Shown: positions 8,303 to 16,864 of the stretch, in pieces | Numbering within the stretch: the first letter of the stretch is position 1 | How the letters are laid out: every line of letters starts with the position of its first letter | Source: Rhizobium croatiense | Lineage (GTDB): Bacteria; Pseudomonadota; Alphaproteobacteria; Rhizobiales; Rhizobiaceae | Assembly: GCF_019793465.1 (NCBI RefSeq) | Contig: NZ_JAILYJ010000019.1 | Span: forward strand, 55,241 to 119,240 | Length of the DNA stretch: 64,000 nt | Direction: 5' to 3' | The notes under the pieces: generated by a model | Told to the model about the DNA's origin: nothing | Seen by the model: only the letters and a program-made list of their open reading frames with translations | The model's database searches: none | Position numbers and translations under genes: made by a program

Positions 8303-9730
8303 TCACTCGTTCGAAAAACCGGCTATGCCCTTGATCTCGGTAAACTCGTGCAGTCCGAACTTGCCGTATTCCCGACCGTTGCCGGATTGCTTGTAGCCGC
8401 CGAAAGGGGCGGCACTGTCCCAGGCGGCGCTGTTGAGGCGGACGCTACCGGCGCGCAGCCTGCCTGCGAGCGCACGCGCTTCCTTCGGATCGCCCTGAAT
8501 GTAGGCCGCTAGACCGTAGGGCGTATCGTTGGCGATCGCGATCGCTTCATCCTCACTGTCATAGCCGATGATCGACAGCACCGGGCCGAAGATTTCCTCC
8601 CGCGCAATCGTCATCTGATTGGTGACGCGCGCAAACACTGTCGGGCGCACGTAATAGCCGGAATTGAGATGCGCAGGGCGACCAGGGCCGCCGGCGACGA
8701 GCTCCGCTCCTTCTGCGATGCCGCGTTCGATCAACACCTGGATCTTGTCAAACTGGGCGGCGCTTGCGACTGGTCCGAGGTTGGTGCGAGGGTCAGATGC
8801 GGGGCCGACAACCAGCGCAGCCGCTTCCCTTTCAGCGATCGAGCTTGCTTCGTCCATTCGCTCGATGGGCACCAGCATCCGCGTTGGCGCGGTACAGGTC
8901 TGGCCGGAGTTGCCGAAGCAACGGCGTACGCCGGCGGCGACCGCGGCTGAGAAGTCGGCGCTGCGCAGGATGATGTTCGGCGACTTGCCGCCAAGCTCCT
9001 GATGCACCCGCTTGACGGTCGGTGCCGCCGCCTGCGCCACGGCAATGCCGGCGCGCGTCGACCCGGTGAAGGACACCATATCCACATCCGGGTGGCTGGC
9101 CAGCGCCGCACCAACCGTAGGCCCGTCCCCCTGAACGAGGTTGAACACCCCCTTCGGCACGCCGGCCTCATCCATGATCTCGGCGAAGATGACGGCGTTG
9201 AAGGGAGCGATCTCCGAGGGCTTCAGGACCATGGCGCACCCTGTGGCGAGCGCTGGAGCGACCTTGCAGGCGATCTGGTTGATCGGCCAGTTCCACGGCG
9301 TGATCATCGCAACCACCCCGATCGGCTCGTGCATGATGCAGGTGGTCCCCTGCATGTAGTCGAAGGCAAAGGTCTCGAGGGCCTTGATCGCCTGTTCGAA
9401 ATGGGTAGCGCCGATGCCGGCCTGCTCGGCCCGGGCCATGGCGAGCGGCGCGCCCATTTCCCGCGAGATGATGTCGCCGAGCTCGTCATTGCGGCGCTTC
9501 AGGATCGTTACAATTCGCTTCAGCAGTTCGATGCGCTCGCCATTGGACGTCTGCGAGAAGGAGGCAAAGGCCCGCCGCGCAGCCGCGACCGCCTTTTCCG
9601 CGTCGGCGGCACTGCCGAGTGCGATCGTACCGATCGGCTGCTCCGTCGAGGGATCGATGACCTCAAGTGTTTTCGATACGGACGGCTCGACCCACTCCCC
9701 GTCGATATAAAAGCTGTGGGCGTGGTTCAT
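8303..9730 (-). CDS. NAD(P)-dependent aldehyde dehydrogenase (475 aa)
   Basis: Oxidises an aldehyde to its carboxylate. Catalytic residues are clear: Cys in GNSGQTCTAPTRM (about C279), the general base Glu in HQELGGKSPN (about E245), Asn in TPWNWP (about N147), and the cofactor lysine in MVLKPSE (about K170). FTGSTRAG is the Rossmann turn. The start is the ATG at 9730 (MNHAHSFYIDGEW) with AAGGGAG upstream; the longer frame is not conserved. It is 151 bp downstream of the threonine-dehydratase-fold gene on the same strand. It could take the aldehyde released by the neighbouring phospholyase-type enzymes (for example acetaldehyde or 2-aminoadipate semialdehyde), which is inference from context. 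Confidence 0.92.
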   Translation of the reverse strand: MNHAHSFYIDGEWVEPSVSKTLEVIDPSTEQPIGTIALGSAADAEKAVAAARRAFASFSQTSNGERIELLKRIVTILKRRNDELGDIISREMGAPLAMARAEQAGIGATHFEQAIKALETFAFDYMQGTTCIMHEPIGVVAMITPWNWPINQIACKVAPALATGCAMVLKPSEIAPFNAVIFAEIMDEAGVPKGVFNLVQGDGPTVGAALASHPDVDMVSFTGSTRAGIAVAQAAAPTVKRVHQELGGKSPNIILRSADFSAAVAAGVRRCFGNSGQTCTAPTRMLVPIERMDEASSIAEREAAALVVGPASDPRTNLGPVASAAQFDKIQVLIERGIAEGAELVAGGPGRPAHLNSGYYVRPTVFARVTNQMTIAREEIFGPVLSIIGYDSEDEAIAIANDTPYGLAAYIQGDPKEARALAGRLRAGSVRLNSAAWDSAAPFGGYKQSGNGREYGKFGLHEFTEIKGIAGFSNE

Positions 9731-9881
9731 TGGTGGCTCCCTTGAATGGCTCTTATCCTCTTTGCCGAGTGAAATTCCGATCCGTCCCGCGGTCGCAACT
9801 GTTTGCATTTGTGGGAGAGGATATGAGAATCGGAGACGTCGAACGGCGATCGGAGTGTGTACTGACCGAAGCTGAGGCCGA

Positions 9882-10853
9882 TCACGGCGCCAGATTGTAA
9901 ATCTCGGCAAGGTCGCTTAGATCCCAATTACCGCCAGACAAGACCGCACACACTTTTTCATCTGGCTTGACGTCTATGCCGCCGGCCAGCAGTGCTCCTA
10001 TGCCGATGGAGGCGGCTGGTTCCGCGATCAATTTCGCATCCTTGGCGAGGGCACGCATTCCGGCAATGATGTGTTCGTCTTCAACAAGAACAATCTCGTC
10101 GACATATTTTTCGATAATCGGGTACGGATTTTGACCCGGAACGCTTAACCTCAGACCATCCGCGATCGTGTTCTTTAACGGAAGCGAGGTGCGCTCCTTG
10201 TTTTTCCGGCTGTAGAAATATTTCGGCGTCAAGGCAGGCTCTGCCGCGATAACGCGCACCGATGGCTTGGTTTCCTTAATCGCAGTGGCGATGCCCGAGA
10301 TCAGCCCTCCACCGCCCAGGGGTACGATGACCGTATCCACATCTTCCAAGTCTTCGAGGATCTCACACCCGATCGTTCCCTGACCAGCCATTACGACGGG
10401 GTCCTCGAAGCCGTGAATGACCGCATAATTGTGTCCGTCCGCGATCTCGTAGACTTTTCTCCATCGAGCAGCATTATCACCATCAAAAAGAATGACTTCC
10501 GCGCCAAGGGCTTCTGTATTGGCGATCTTGATTTTTGGCGTGGTGACCGGCAGCACCAATATCACTTTTACGCCGAGCATCTTGGCTGCGTAAGCAAGCG
10601 CCTGGGCGTGATTGCCCGACGAGGTCGCAATGATCCCGTTTTCGATTTCTTCTCGGGGAAGCGAGAGAGCCTTGTTCAGGGCGCCGCGGATCTTGAATGC
10701 GCCAGTGATCTGAAGGGTTTCCGGCTTGAGGTAGAGCTGACAACCAGCCGCTTTCTCGATTTTGTCTGCACGCAGTAGCGGCGTGTGTCTGACGTGCGGC
10801 TGTAGCCGCTGCCGAGCTTCACGGATGTCCTGAATGGTCGGATAGTTGCGCAT
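9882..10853 (-). CDS. Serine racemase/threonine dehydratase-fold PLP enzyme (323 aa)
   Basis: Fold-type II PLP enzyme that dehydrates a beta-hydroxy amino acid to an enamine/imine. The cofactor lysine is in TGAFKIRGA (about K54), the asparagine loop in TSSGNHAQ, and the phosphate loop in PLGGGGLISG. The length of about 323 aa without an ACT domain places it with catabolic threonine dehydratases, serine racemases, beta-hydroxyaspartate dehydratases (BhcB) and EutB. The start is the ATG at 10853, four bases after the stop of the upstream ornithine-cyclodeaminase-fold gene, so the two are translationally linked. That pairing matches BhcB/BhcD and EutB/EutC, where dehydration plus imine reduction removes a beta-hydroxyl. 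Plain threonine or serine deamination is the alternative. Confidence 0.85.
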   Translation of the reverse strand: MRNYPTIQDIREARQRLQPHVRHTPLLRADKIEKAAGCQLYLKPETLQITGAFKIRGALNKALSLPREEIENGIIATSSGNHAQALAYAAKMLGVKVILVLPVTTPKIKIANTEALGAEVILFDGDNAARWRKVYEIADGHNYAVIHGFEDPVVMAGQGTIGCEILEDLEDVDTVIVPLGGGGLISGIATAIKETKPSVRVIAAEPALTPKYFYSRKNKERTSLPLKNTIADGLRLSVPGQNPYPIIEKYVDEIVLVEDEHIIAGMRALAKDAKLIAEPAASIGIGALLAGGIDVKPDEKVCAVLSGGNWDLSDLAEIYNLAP

Positions 10854-10857
10854 GGTG

Positions 10858-11853
10858 TCATGCCTCAAAAAACGGGAAGAAAGTGCCGACATTATTGGCT
10901 ACAGCATTGCGATAAATTTTGCTGGCGGTCGTATTGTCTTGAATGGCCATCCCGGTGGAGTCAAAAATGGTGATTTCGGCATCACTTTCTCGTCCCGGCT
11001 TCCTCCCCAATAATACCTCGCCGATTTCACCGTGGATGTCGTCCTTGGTAATGATGTTTTTATCCAGCGGGTGCCAGGTCTCGCCCTTTGCCGCGCATTG
11101 CGAAAGAGAGTCGACGATGATTTTGGCGTTTCGGAAAAGCTCCGGATCCAGCTCCTGTTTGCCGCGCTGATCCGTGCCGATCGCAACGATGTGCGTACCG
11201 GGCTTCACCCAATCCGCTTCTACAAGCGACCCTTTTCCTCGGGTCGTCGTGATCAAAATGTCGGCCCGCCCGACTGCCTCCTTCTTCGAGCTTGCGACGG
11301 TGACGGGAATGCCGAATTCTCGCTCGATATCCGCCTTGTACTTGGAACTTGTTTGGTAGGTGCTGTCCCAGGCGTAGATCTCTTCGATCGTCATGATCTC
11401 GTTGATCGCCCGGATTTGCATTCTTGCCTGATTGCCTGTGCCGATCGACCCGATCGTCCTGGCGTTCTTTCTGGCCAGTGCCTTGACGGAGACGGCTCCC
11501 GCCGCTCCGGTTCTGAGGCCGGTGATCAAGCTTCCATCCATGATGCAAATCAACGCACAGCTCCTGGCATCAAACAGGAGAATGGTGCCCATGCTGTTCG
11601 GCACGCCGTGTTCTACCGGGTTGTTCGCGAACCCTCCGGAATGCGCCTTCATGGAGATTATTTCAGCGACTTTGTGGTAGCCAAGTTTGAAGTCGATCTC
11701 GCCACGCAGGGAGGGCAGATGAATTCCGATATAGTCGGGCTGTTCCACCTGATTGCTGCTGAAGGCCTTGTAAGCCTCTTCGACCGCGGTGATGACTTCC
11801 GTCATGCCGATAAGCCGCGCTACCTCATTCTTCTTGAGCAGCAGCGTTTCCAT
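10858..11853 (-). CDS. Ornithine cyclodeaminase/mu-crystallin-family NAD(P)-dependent imine reductase (331 aa)
   Basis: Member of the OCD/mu-crystallin/alanine dehydrogenase family. The N-terminal half carries the substrate lysine region ISMKAHSGG and DGSLITGLRTGAAGAV. The Rossmann segment has IGSIGTGNQARMQ, and GTDQRGKQELDPE follows. An AGAGAGG site precedes the ATG. It is the first gene of a minus-strand operon with the threonine-dehydratase-fold enzyme and probably the aldehyde dehydrogenase. In two known pathways the same pair are iminosuccinate reductase (BhcD) with beta-hydroxyaspartate dehydratase, and EutC with EutB in hydroxyectoine use. I infer reduction of the imine made by its partner. 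True ornithine cyclodeaminase activity is less likely given the partner. Confidence 0.85.
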   Translation of the reverse strand: METLLLKKNEVARLIGMTEVITAVEEAYKAFSSNQVEQPDYIGIHLPSLRGEIDFKLGYHKVAEIISMKAHSGGFANNPVEHGVPNSMGTILLFDARSCALICIMDGSLITGLRTGAAGAVSVKALARKNARTIGSIGTGNQARMQIRAINEIMTIEEIYAWDSTYQTSSKYKADIEREFGIPVTVASSKKEAVGRADILITTTRGKGSLVEADWVKPGTHIVAIGTDQRGKQELDPELFRNAKIIVDSLSQCAAKGETWHPLDKNIITKDDIHGEIGEVLLGRKPGRESDAEITIFDSTGMAIQDNTTASKIYRNAVANNVGTFFPFFEA

Positions 11854-12415
11854 GCGTGACCTCTCTGTTCAATTCATTGGATGTGTCGGCGCATTACGAC
11901 CCGACCTGCGCTGATCGTATCAAGCCTGCTGTAAGTCTATTGACCTTATTCGTGGAACCCCTGGCAGATTGTTTTATATCGCACGGCAATTTTGGTAGAG
12001 AGTACCGGCAGGTGCCCTTTGGAGCTTGGGCGGAGTGCTGGAACTATCACGCCACTCCAATCCTAACATAGGCGAATGATTGGGAGCTGACTCAGTCGAT
12101 CTTCCTCGCTGTCGCGTAAGGTGCCGAATGACGAGCTTCCAAGGATCGGATCCTTTCCGCTACGCGAAATCTCGCAATGCAAGCCTCTACTTCGCAGGGC
12201 GCTTCGTTTCCGGCATGGCGGGTTGACTGGGCCTACCTGTCTGCGTCTGCCATCCGGACCGCGGATCACTTTGACCCAGCACTCACAAGGACAAATGATG
12301 TTTCCCTCCAGCATTTTGTGCTGATGTTCGGCAATCTCCGAGCAATTCAGATGTGAGTGCCGGGCTATGATTGGTCATAACTTAAACATTCCCCTGCAAA
12401 GCAAGGACGAAGCCC
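11854..12415. other. Divergent intergenic region, no gene supported
   Basis: This 562-bp gap lies between the divergent imine reductase and HAD B genes and must hold both promoters. The frames at 12063-12324 on either strand look random in composition. No convincing operator was picked out by eye. Confidence 0.45.
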
Positions 12416-13084
12416 ATGACTACTTTCCGGCCGAAATACATCACTTTCGACTGCCATGGCACGCTCATCAACTTCCAGATGGCGGAGGCCGCCCGCGATC
12501 TTTACGGCGACCGAATGAGCGAGCAGAAAATGCTGCAGTTCATCGCGGATTTTTCCGCATACCGCCTTGATGAAGTCATGGCCGACTGGAAGCCTTATGC
12601 GGAAGTGGTCCATAACGCATTGGCAAGGACCTGCAAACGCAACGGCATCCACTTCAAGGACGAAGACGCGCACATGGTTTACAACCGCGTTCCCACTTGG
12701 GGGCCGCATCCAGACGTTCCGGCGGGTCTTGCCAAGGTGGCCAAGGAAATTCCACTGGTCATTCTGTCAAATGCGATGAACTCGCAGATCATGTCCAACG
12801 TCGAGAAGCTCGGCGCGCCTTTCCACGCCGTCTACACCGCCGAACAGGCCGGCGCCTACAAGCCGCACTTCCGGGCGTTCGAATATATGCTCGATATGCT
12901 GGGTTGCGGCCCGGAGAACATCCTGCATTGCTCCTCCTCGTTCCGCTACGATCTGATGTCCGCACATGACCTCGGGATCAAAAACAAGGTTTGGGTCAAT
13001 CGCGGTCACGAGCCGGCCAATCCCTATTACGGATATACTGAAATCGCGGGCATCTCCGGATTGCCCGGCGTCGTCGGACTTTAA
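12416..13084 (+). CDS. HAD-superfamily hydrolase, type II haloacid-dehalogenase-like (copy B, 222 aa)
   Basis: Close paralogue of the 7217-7906 gene across its whole length, for example the shared PTWGPHPDVPAGL and VWVNRGHEPANPYY blocks. Motif I reads TFDCHGTL: the residue two after the nucleophile, normally Tyr in type II dehalogenases and in copy A, is His here. Motif II is ILSNAMNS, the lysine is in GAYKPHF, and motif IV is SSSFRYDLMSA. AAGGACGA precedes the ATG by about seven bases. It opens a plus-strand series HAD - kinase - PLP enzyme - Lrp. The substrate is unknown; the motif I change suggests it may differ from copy A. Confidence 0.85.
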   Translation: MTTFRPKYITFDCHGTLINFQMAEAARDLYGDRMSEQKMLQFIADFSAYRLDEVMADWKPYAEVVHNALARTCKRNGIHFKDEDAHMVYNRVPTWGPHPDVPAGLAKVAKEIPLVILSNAMNSQIMSNVEKLGAPFHAVYTAEQAGAYKPHFRAFEYMLDMLGCGPENILHCSSSFRYDLMSAHDLGIKNKVWVNRGHEPANPYYGYTEIAGISGLPGVVGL

Positions 13085-13310
13085 GGTGCCCAGACAGATT
13101 TGAGAATCCCGATCCCGCCGGACCAATAACCAGTCGCGGTTTGCCGTGGATCGGGGGCGTCGCAGTTCCGCCGTTCGGCGGTGCGAAATACATTCACTCA
13201 CGGGCAAGAATTTTCGGTGCCCGGAGCGAGACAATCGTGCTTCAGCAGCAAATGCCCGACCCCCATCGGGATCGATCGCCGCACTGGATGTCAAGCGACG
13301 ATCGCTTCGG

Positions 13311-14447
13311 ATGAGCAAGCCGCCCGAATTCAACAGTGCGAGGGTTTTAGTCGTGGGTGCCTCTAATGATGCGGTTTCAGACGGCAGTGCGCGTCATCTC
13401 GACGACAGCCCATCCGTCCGGGAGCCGTTCACTAAAGCATATTTTGAGGACGCTGCAGCTATTCTGGCGACAAAGCCGAGCTCTGCCGGAATACCGCTGT
13501 CCGAGTTGCTACTGCGCCACTACGGTGTAACGGGAGCGATCAGCGTTCTCTCCTCGGAGGCTGAGTGTACCGCGGAGGTCAAGCTGTTGACCGGCGACCA
13601 GTTGATCTTCAAAACGTCAACACGGCCCGAAGGAAGAGACAGTTTCCGCTTCCAGGTTGCGGCCCTTGCCGGACTGGAGGGCGCTTCCGGTTTTGCAGCT
13701 CCTCATATCGTGCGTACCAATGATGCTAGGTTGATGTTCGAAGAGGAGAAGGTTTGCGGCTATCTGCAGACCCGACTTTCAGGGACGCCGTTGCACCAGG
13801 TAACCGCAACTCGGGACGTCCTTTACAAGGTCGGCAAAGCGCTCGCCAGGCTCAGTTTGGCGCTCGAGCCGTTGAGCTTGCCCGCGATCCACCGTCCAGT
13901 TCTTTGGCATGTCGGGTGCTGGTCGAGGCTCATGGGACTGGAGGAGCATTTGCCTTCAGAGCCTGTCGCGGCATCCGTGCATCTTGCCATGAACAATTAT
14001 GTCGAGTCTGTCGAGCCGCAATTGCGCGAGGTAGCATGGCAAGTCACGCACAATGATCCCAGCCCGTTCAACACACTCCTCACCGATCATAGTGTCGCGT
14101 TCATAGATTTTGGGGACGGCTGCTGGGGACCACGAATTCAGGATCTGGCGATTGCGGCAAGCCTGGTGGTGACAGACCCGTCTTTGGCTCTCGGAGGCGC
14201 AGAAGATCTCATCTCGGGTTATGCGTCGGTGCTTCCGCTTTCCGCGCTCGAGGCAAAGCTGCTCGTCGGGCTGATAAAGGCGCGGCAAAGCGCGCTCATC
14301 CTGATCAACTACTGGCGAGCCAGACTGTTTCCGGCAGAGGCAGCCTATATCAAGAAGAACGTGGGCCGCGCCGAACGCGGGCTCTCGATTCTATCGTCGC
14401 TCGGGGTCGAAGAGGCAGAGCTCGCTGTGCTGCGTGCGGTGGCTTGA
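13311..14447 (+). CDS. APH-fold small-molecule kinase (copy B, 378 aa)
   Basis: ATP-dependent kinase of the aminoglycoside-phosphotransferase fold. The N-lobe lysine is in LIFKTSTRP (about K101), the catalytic loop is THNDPSPFN (D249, N254), and the metal site is FIDFGDG (D266). It shares the unusual HND form with copy A but is clearly diverged. The start is set at the ATG at 13311 (MSKPPEF); an in-frame GTG at 13146 would add 55 residues that look non-coding. The first 60 residues have no match in copy A and may be a flexible extension, or the true start may be further in. The class III PLP enzyme follows after 102 bp, repeating the kinase/phospholyase pairing. Confidence 0.72.
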   Translation: MSKPPEFNSARVLVVGASNDAVSDGSARHLDDSPSVREPFTKAYFEDAAAILATKPSSAGIPLSELLLRHYGVTGAISVLSSEAECTAEVKLLTGDQLIFKTSTRPEGRDSFRFQVAALAGLEGASGFAAPHIVRTNDARLMFEEEKVCGYLQTRLSGTPLHQVTATRDVLYKVGKALARLSLALEPLSLPAIHRPVLWHVGCWSRLMGLEEHLPSEPVAASVHLAMNNYVESVEPQLREVAWQVTHNDPSPFNTLLTDHSVAFIDFGDGCWGPRIQDLAIAASLVVTDPSLALGGAEDLISGYASVLPLSALEAKLLVGLIKARQSALILINYWRARLFPAEAAYIKKNVGRAERGLSILSSLGVEEAELAVLRAVA

Positions 14448-14549
14448 GCCGGCGTCGCCGGGAGACGACCCAAGCTTTTCGTCAGTCGCCTTGGCAGTCA
14501 GAACGACAACTCGCGCCTTCTCGCGGATGAAACTTACAGGATCAAAGCT

Positions 14550-15884
14550 ATGTCCACAGATCTCATGCCCAACCGCTTTACCCCTGGTGAGGCCACGATT
14601 CCACTGCGCGAAACTGAGCTTATCGCGCGCCGGGACAACGTACTTGGGAGCTCTTACAGGCTCCAATACCGCCGACCCGTGCATTTCGTTCGCGGCGAGG
14701 GCATGTGGCTCTACGATCCCGACGGACGTCGTTATCTGGACTTTTATAACAACGTGCCTTCTCTCGGGCATTGTAATCCAGAAGTAAACGCCGCGATGGC
14801 GGAACAAGCCAGCCGAATTAGCGCAAACACGCGTTATCTCGAACCGAGGCTTGTCGATTATGCAGAACGGCTTGTCGGCACGTTTCCTCAGGAGCTGAAC
14901 CGCGTTGTGTTTACTTGCACGGGCAGCGAATCGAATGATCTGGCGCTCCGCATCGCCAGATTGGTTAGCGGCTGCGAGGGCGTGATCGTCACTTCTCATG
15001 CCTATCACGGCACAAGCGCGGCCACGGCGATGGTGTCGCCCAATTTGGGCGACGCCGTCAAGCTTAGTCCTGCCGTCCGGATGGTGTCGCTGCACGGGCC
15101 TGCCGGCGTCTCCGAGAAACAAGCTGCGGCATTCTTTGAAGAACAGGTCCGTTCGGCCATCGCCGATTTGAATCGACGTGGCATTGGCGTAGCAGCCCTG
15201 CTCTTTGACAGCATTTTCTCCAGCGACGGCGTATGGGTGGACCCGCCTGGCTTCATTGCGGGAGGGGTCAAAGCGGTCCGGGAGGTGGGTGGTCTTGTGG
15301 TTGCCGATGAAGTTCAGCCAGGCTTTGGGCGGACGGGCAAAAACATGTGGGGTTTTGAGCTGCACGAAGTCGTTCCGGACCTCGTCACTCTCGGCAAGCC
15401 GATGGGCAATGGATTTCCCATCGGCGCGGTTGTTGGCCGCAAGGCATCGATGGATCGCTTTGGCGCTGCCGCCCGTTATTCAAACACCTTCGGGGGCAAT
15501 ACGGTCGGGATCGCGGCAGCTGATGCCGTCCTGACCATCTTGTATCGAGACCGGATCAAGGAGCATGCGCATGTCATGGGTGAGCGCCTGAGGGCGGGAT
15601 TGGAGCACCTTGCCATACGGCATCCTGGTGTTCGCGGTGTTCGAAATGCCGGCCTGTTCTTCGGCATTGACATCGGGCTGGACGGAACGGGGGCGGCCGG
15701 TCGACGCGCCATGGCACTGGAGATCGTAAACCTGCTGCGCGATGATGGCGTTCTAATCAGTACGACGGGCGCCAACGAGGATACACTTAAAGTTCGTCCT
15801 CCGCTCGTGTGCCAGGCGGAGCATGTGGACCGATTCCTCGAAGCCATCGAAAATGCGCTAAAAAAAGCCGCCGCGCCGGTGTGA
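14550..15884 (+). CDS. Class III PLP enzyme, AGXT2L/ammoniophospholyase-like (copy B, 444 aa)
   Basis: Paralogue of 4277-5647. The Schiff-base lysine is in TLGKPMGNG (about K283), the cofactor aspartate in ADEVQPGFGRTG (about D253), and YLDFYNNVPSLGHCNP and ANTRYLEP are the AGXT2L-style substrate segments. The length fits the family. It lies between the kinase (102 bp upstream) and the Lrp regulator (59 bp downstream) on the same strand. As for copy A, loss of phosphate and ammonia from a phosphorylated amino alcohol is the preferred inference, with ordinary aminotransferase as the alternative. The two copies differ enough to suggest an old duplication or separate acquisition rather than a recent copy. 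Confidence 0.8.
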   Translation: MSTDLMPNRFTPGEATIPLRETELIARRDNVLGSSYRLQYRRPVHFVRGEGMWLYDPDGRRYLDFYNNVPSLGHCNPEVNAAMAEQASRISANTRYLEPRLVDYAERLVGTFPQELNRVVFTCTGSESNDLALRIARLVSGCEGVIVTSHAYHGTSAATAMVSPNLGDAVKLSPAVRMVSLHGPAGVSEKQAAAFFEEQVRSAIADLNRRGIGVAALLFDSIFSSDGVWVDPPGFIAGGVKAVREVGGLVVADEVQPGFGRTGKNMWGFELHEVVPDLVTLGKPMGNGFPIGAVVGRKASMDRFGAAARYSNTFGGNTVGIAAADAVLTILYRDRIKEHAHVMGERLRAGLEHLAIRHPGVRGVRNAGLFFGIDIGLDGTGAAGRRAMALEIVNLLRDDGVLISTTGANEDTLKVRPPLVCQAEHVDRFLEAIENALKKAAAPV

Positions 15885-15943
15885 CATCAGCTGCCTCGCC
15901 GCCCGAATGGCACGCGCTATCTTCATCAGCGAAAGCGATATCC

Positions 15944-16423
15944 ATGAAGTTAGATCGGATCGACATCAAGATCCTGCATGTTCTCCAGCAGAATGGCCGG
16001 ATGACGAATGTTGAGCTTGCGGAGATGGTCAACCTGTCGCCGAGCCCCTGCCTCATGCGACTGAAAAAGCTCCAGTCGGAGGGCTATATCGAAGGCTACA
16101 CGGCGCTCATCAATATCGCCAAGCTTGGGCAGGCGCTAACGGTGTTTACCGAGGTTACGCTGAAGAACCATCGGCAAACCGATTTTGCACGCTTCCTTGC
16201 TGCTATTGAGAAGATCGAGCAACTCATCGAGTGCCATGTGATATCGGGCGGGTACGATTATCTCTTGAAATTCGTGACGACGGGGATCGGCGAATATCAG
16301 GAGATCATGGAGCGGCTGATCGAGCTGGACGTCGGGATTGACAAGTATTTTAGCTACGTCGTGCTGAAGTCGCCGATCCGCAAGATGCAACTGCCGCTGA
16401 CGAAGCTATTTCAACCCGGTTGA
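15944..16423 (+). CDS. Lrp/AsnC-family transcriptional regulator (copy B, 159 aa)
   Basis: The helix-turn-helix is residues 1-60 (MKLDRIDIKILHVLQQNGRM, then the recognition helix in MVNLSPSPCLMRL). The RAM effector domain has HVISGGYDYLLKFVTTG. The start is the ATG at 15944; the frame extends upstream into the PLP-enzyme gene without similarity. It is strongly similar to copy A at 1476 and to the truncated copy at 37064, and each copy sits beside a catabolic gene set. It probably responds to the amino acid handled by those genes and controls the HAD B - kinase B - PLP enzyme B series, an inference from family and position. Confidence 0.9.
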   Translation: MKLDRIDIKILHVLQQNGRMTNVELAEMVNLSPSPCLMRLKKLQSEGYIEGYTALINIAKLGQALTVFTEVTLKNHRQTDFARFLAAIEKIEQLIECHVISGGYDYLLKFVTTGIGEYQEIMERLIELDVGIDKYFSYVVLKSPIRKMQLPLTKLFQPG

Positions 16424-16473
16424 CCTCCTCGCCCATCTCCGGGCGATCTAACTCGAGAACAAGGCGCGCCGCA

Positions 16474-16828
16474 ATGAAGTTCTTCTCCTACTGACACGAT
16501 ACCGCCCCGGTTTTTGTCGGGGCCGCGGAGGGGCCTGTCGAGGGCCACTATGACATCACAGTGATCATCGACTTGCTGGGGCGCTCGTCAACATAACTAA
16601 GGACAGTTCCGGCGTGCCGACGGCGTCTGGTACGCGATGGGCTATGCCGACCATGGCGCCCAGCTTTCAACCCATCTCGGAATGCTGATTGCCGACGCAA
16701 TCCTCGGTCGCCCCGACTGCAATCCGATGAAGAGGCTTGAATGGCCGGCCGTTCCAGGCCACTTTGGAACGCCGAGTTTCCTGCCGCTGGTCGGCATCTA
16801 TCAAAAGATGCTGGACAGTTTCGCCTAG
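16474..16828 (+). pseudogene. Remnant of a DAO-type FAD oxidoreductase (internal deletion plus stop)
   Basis: The start reads MKFFSY, then a TGA stop at 16492-16494, then HDTAPV and a segment ending GHYDITVI. This aligns with the N-terminus of the intact enzyme at 35690 (MRFASYWHETSIPF and later FEVAVIG), so TGG to TGA replaced the tryptophan codon. The FAD and catalytic middle is gone. From about 16616 the reading resumes with DGVWYAMGYADHGAQLSTH and runs to the natural C-terminus FLPLVGIYQKM, matching the last 70 or so residues of the same paralogue. It follows Lrp copy B directly. It is a relic that cannot make an enzyme. Confidence 0.8.
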
Positions 16829-16864
16829 GAGTTCTTGCCCGAGGTTCCTGGCTTTGCGCGACGA

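Noticed and set aside
12767..13333. 188-codon minus-strand frame over HAD B
   Set aside because: Antisense shadow of the HAD gene, with no family likeness.
14391..15365. 324-codon minus-strand frame over PLP enzyme B
   Set aside because: Antisense to a strong PLP enzyme; the codon pattern follows the sense gene.
16500..16522. CCCCG/CGGGG hairpin as a terminator for Lrp copy B
   Set aside because: It lies inside the oxidoreductase remnant, has no T-run after it, and is probably a coding relic.
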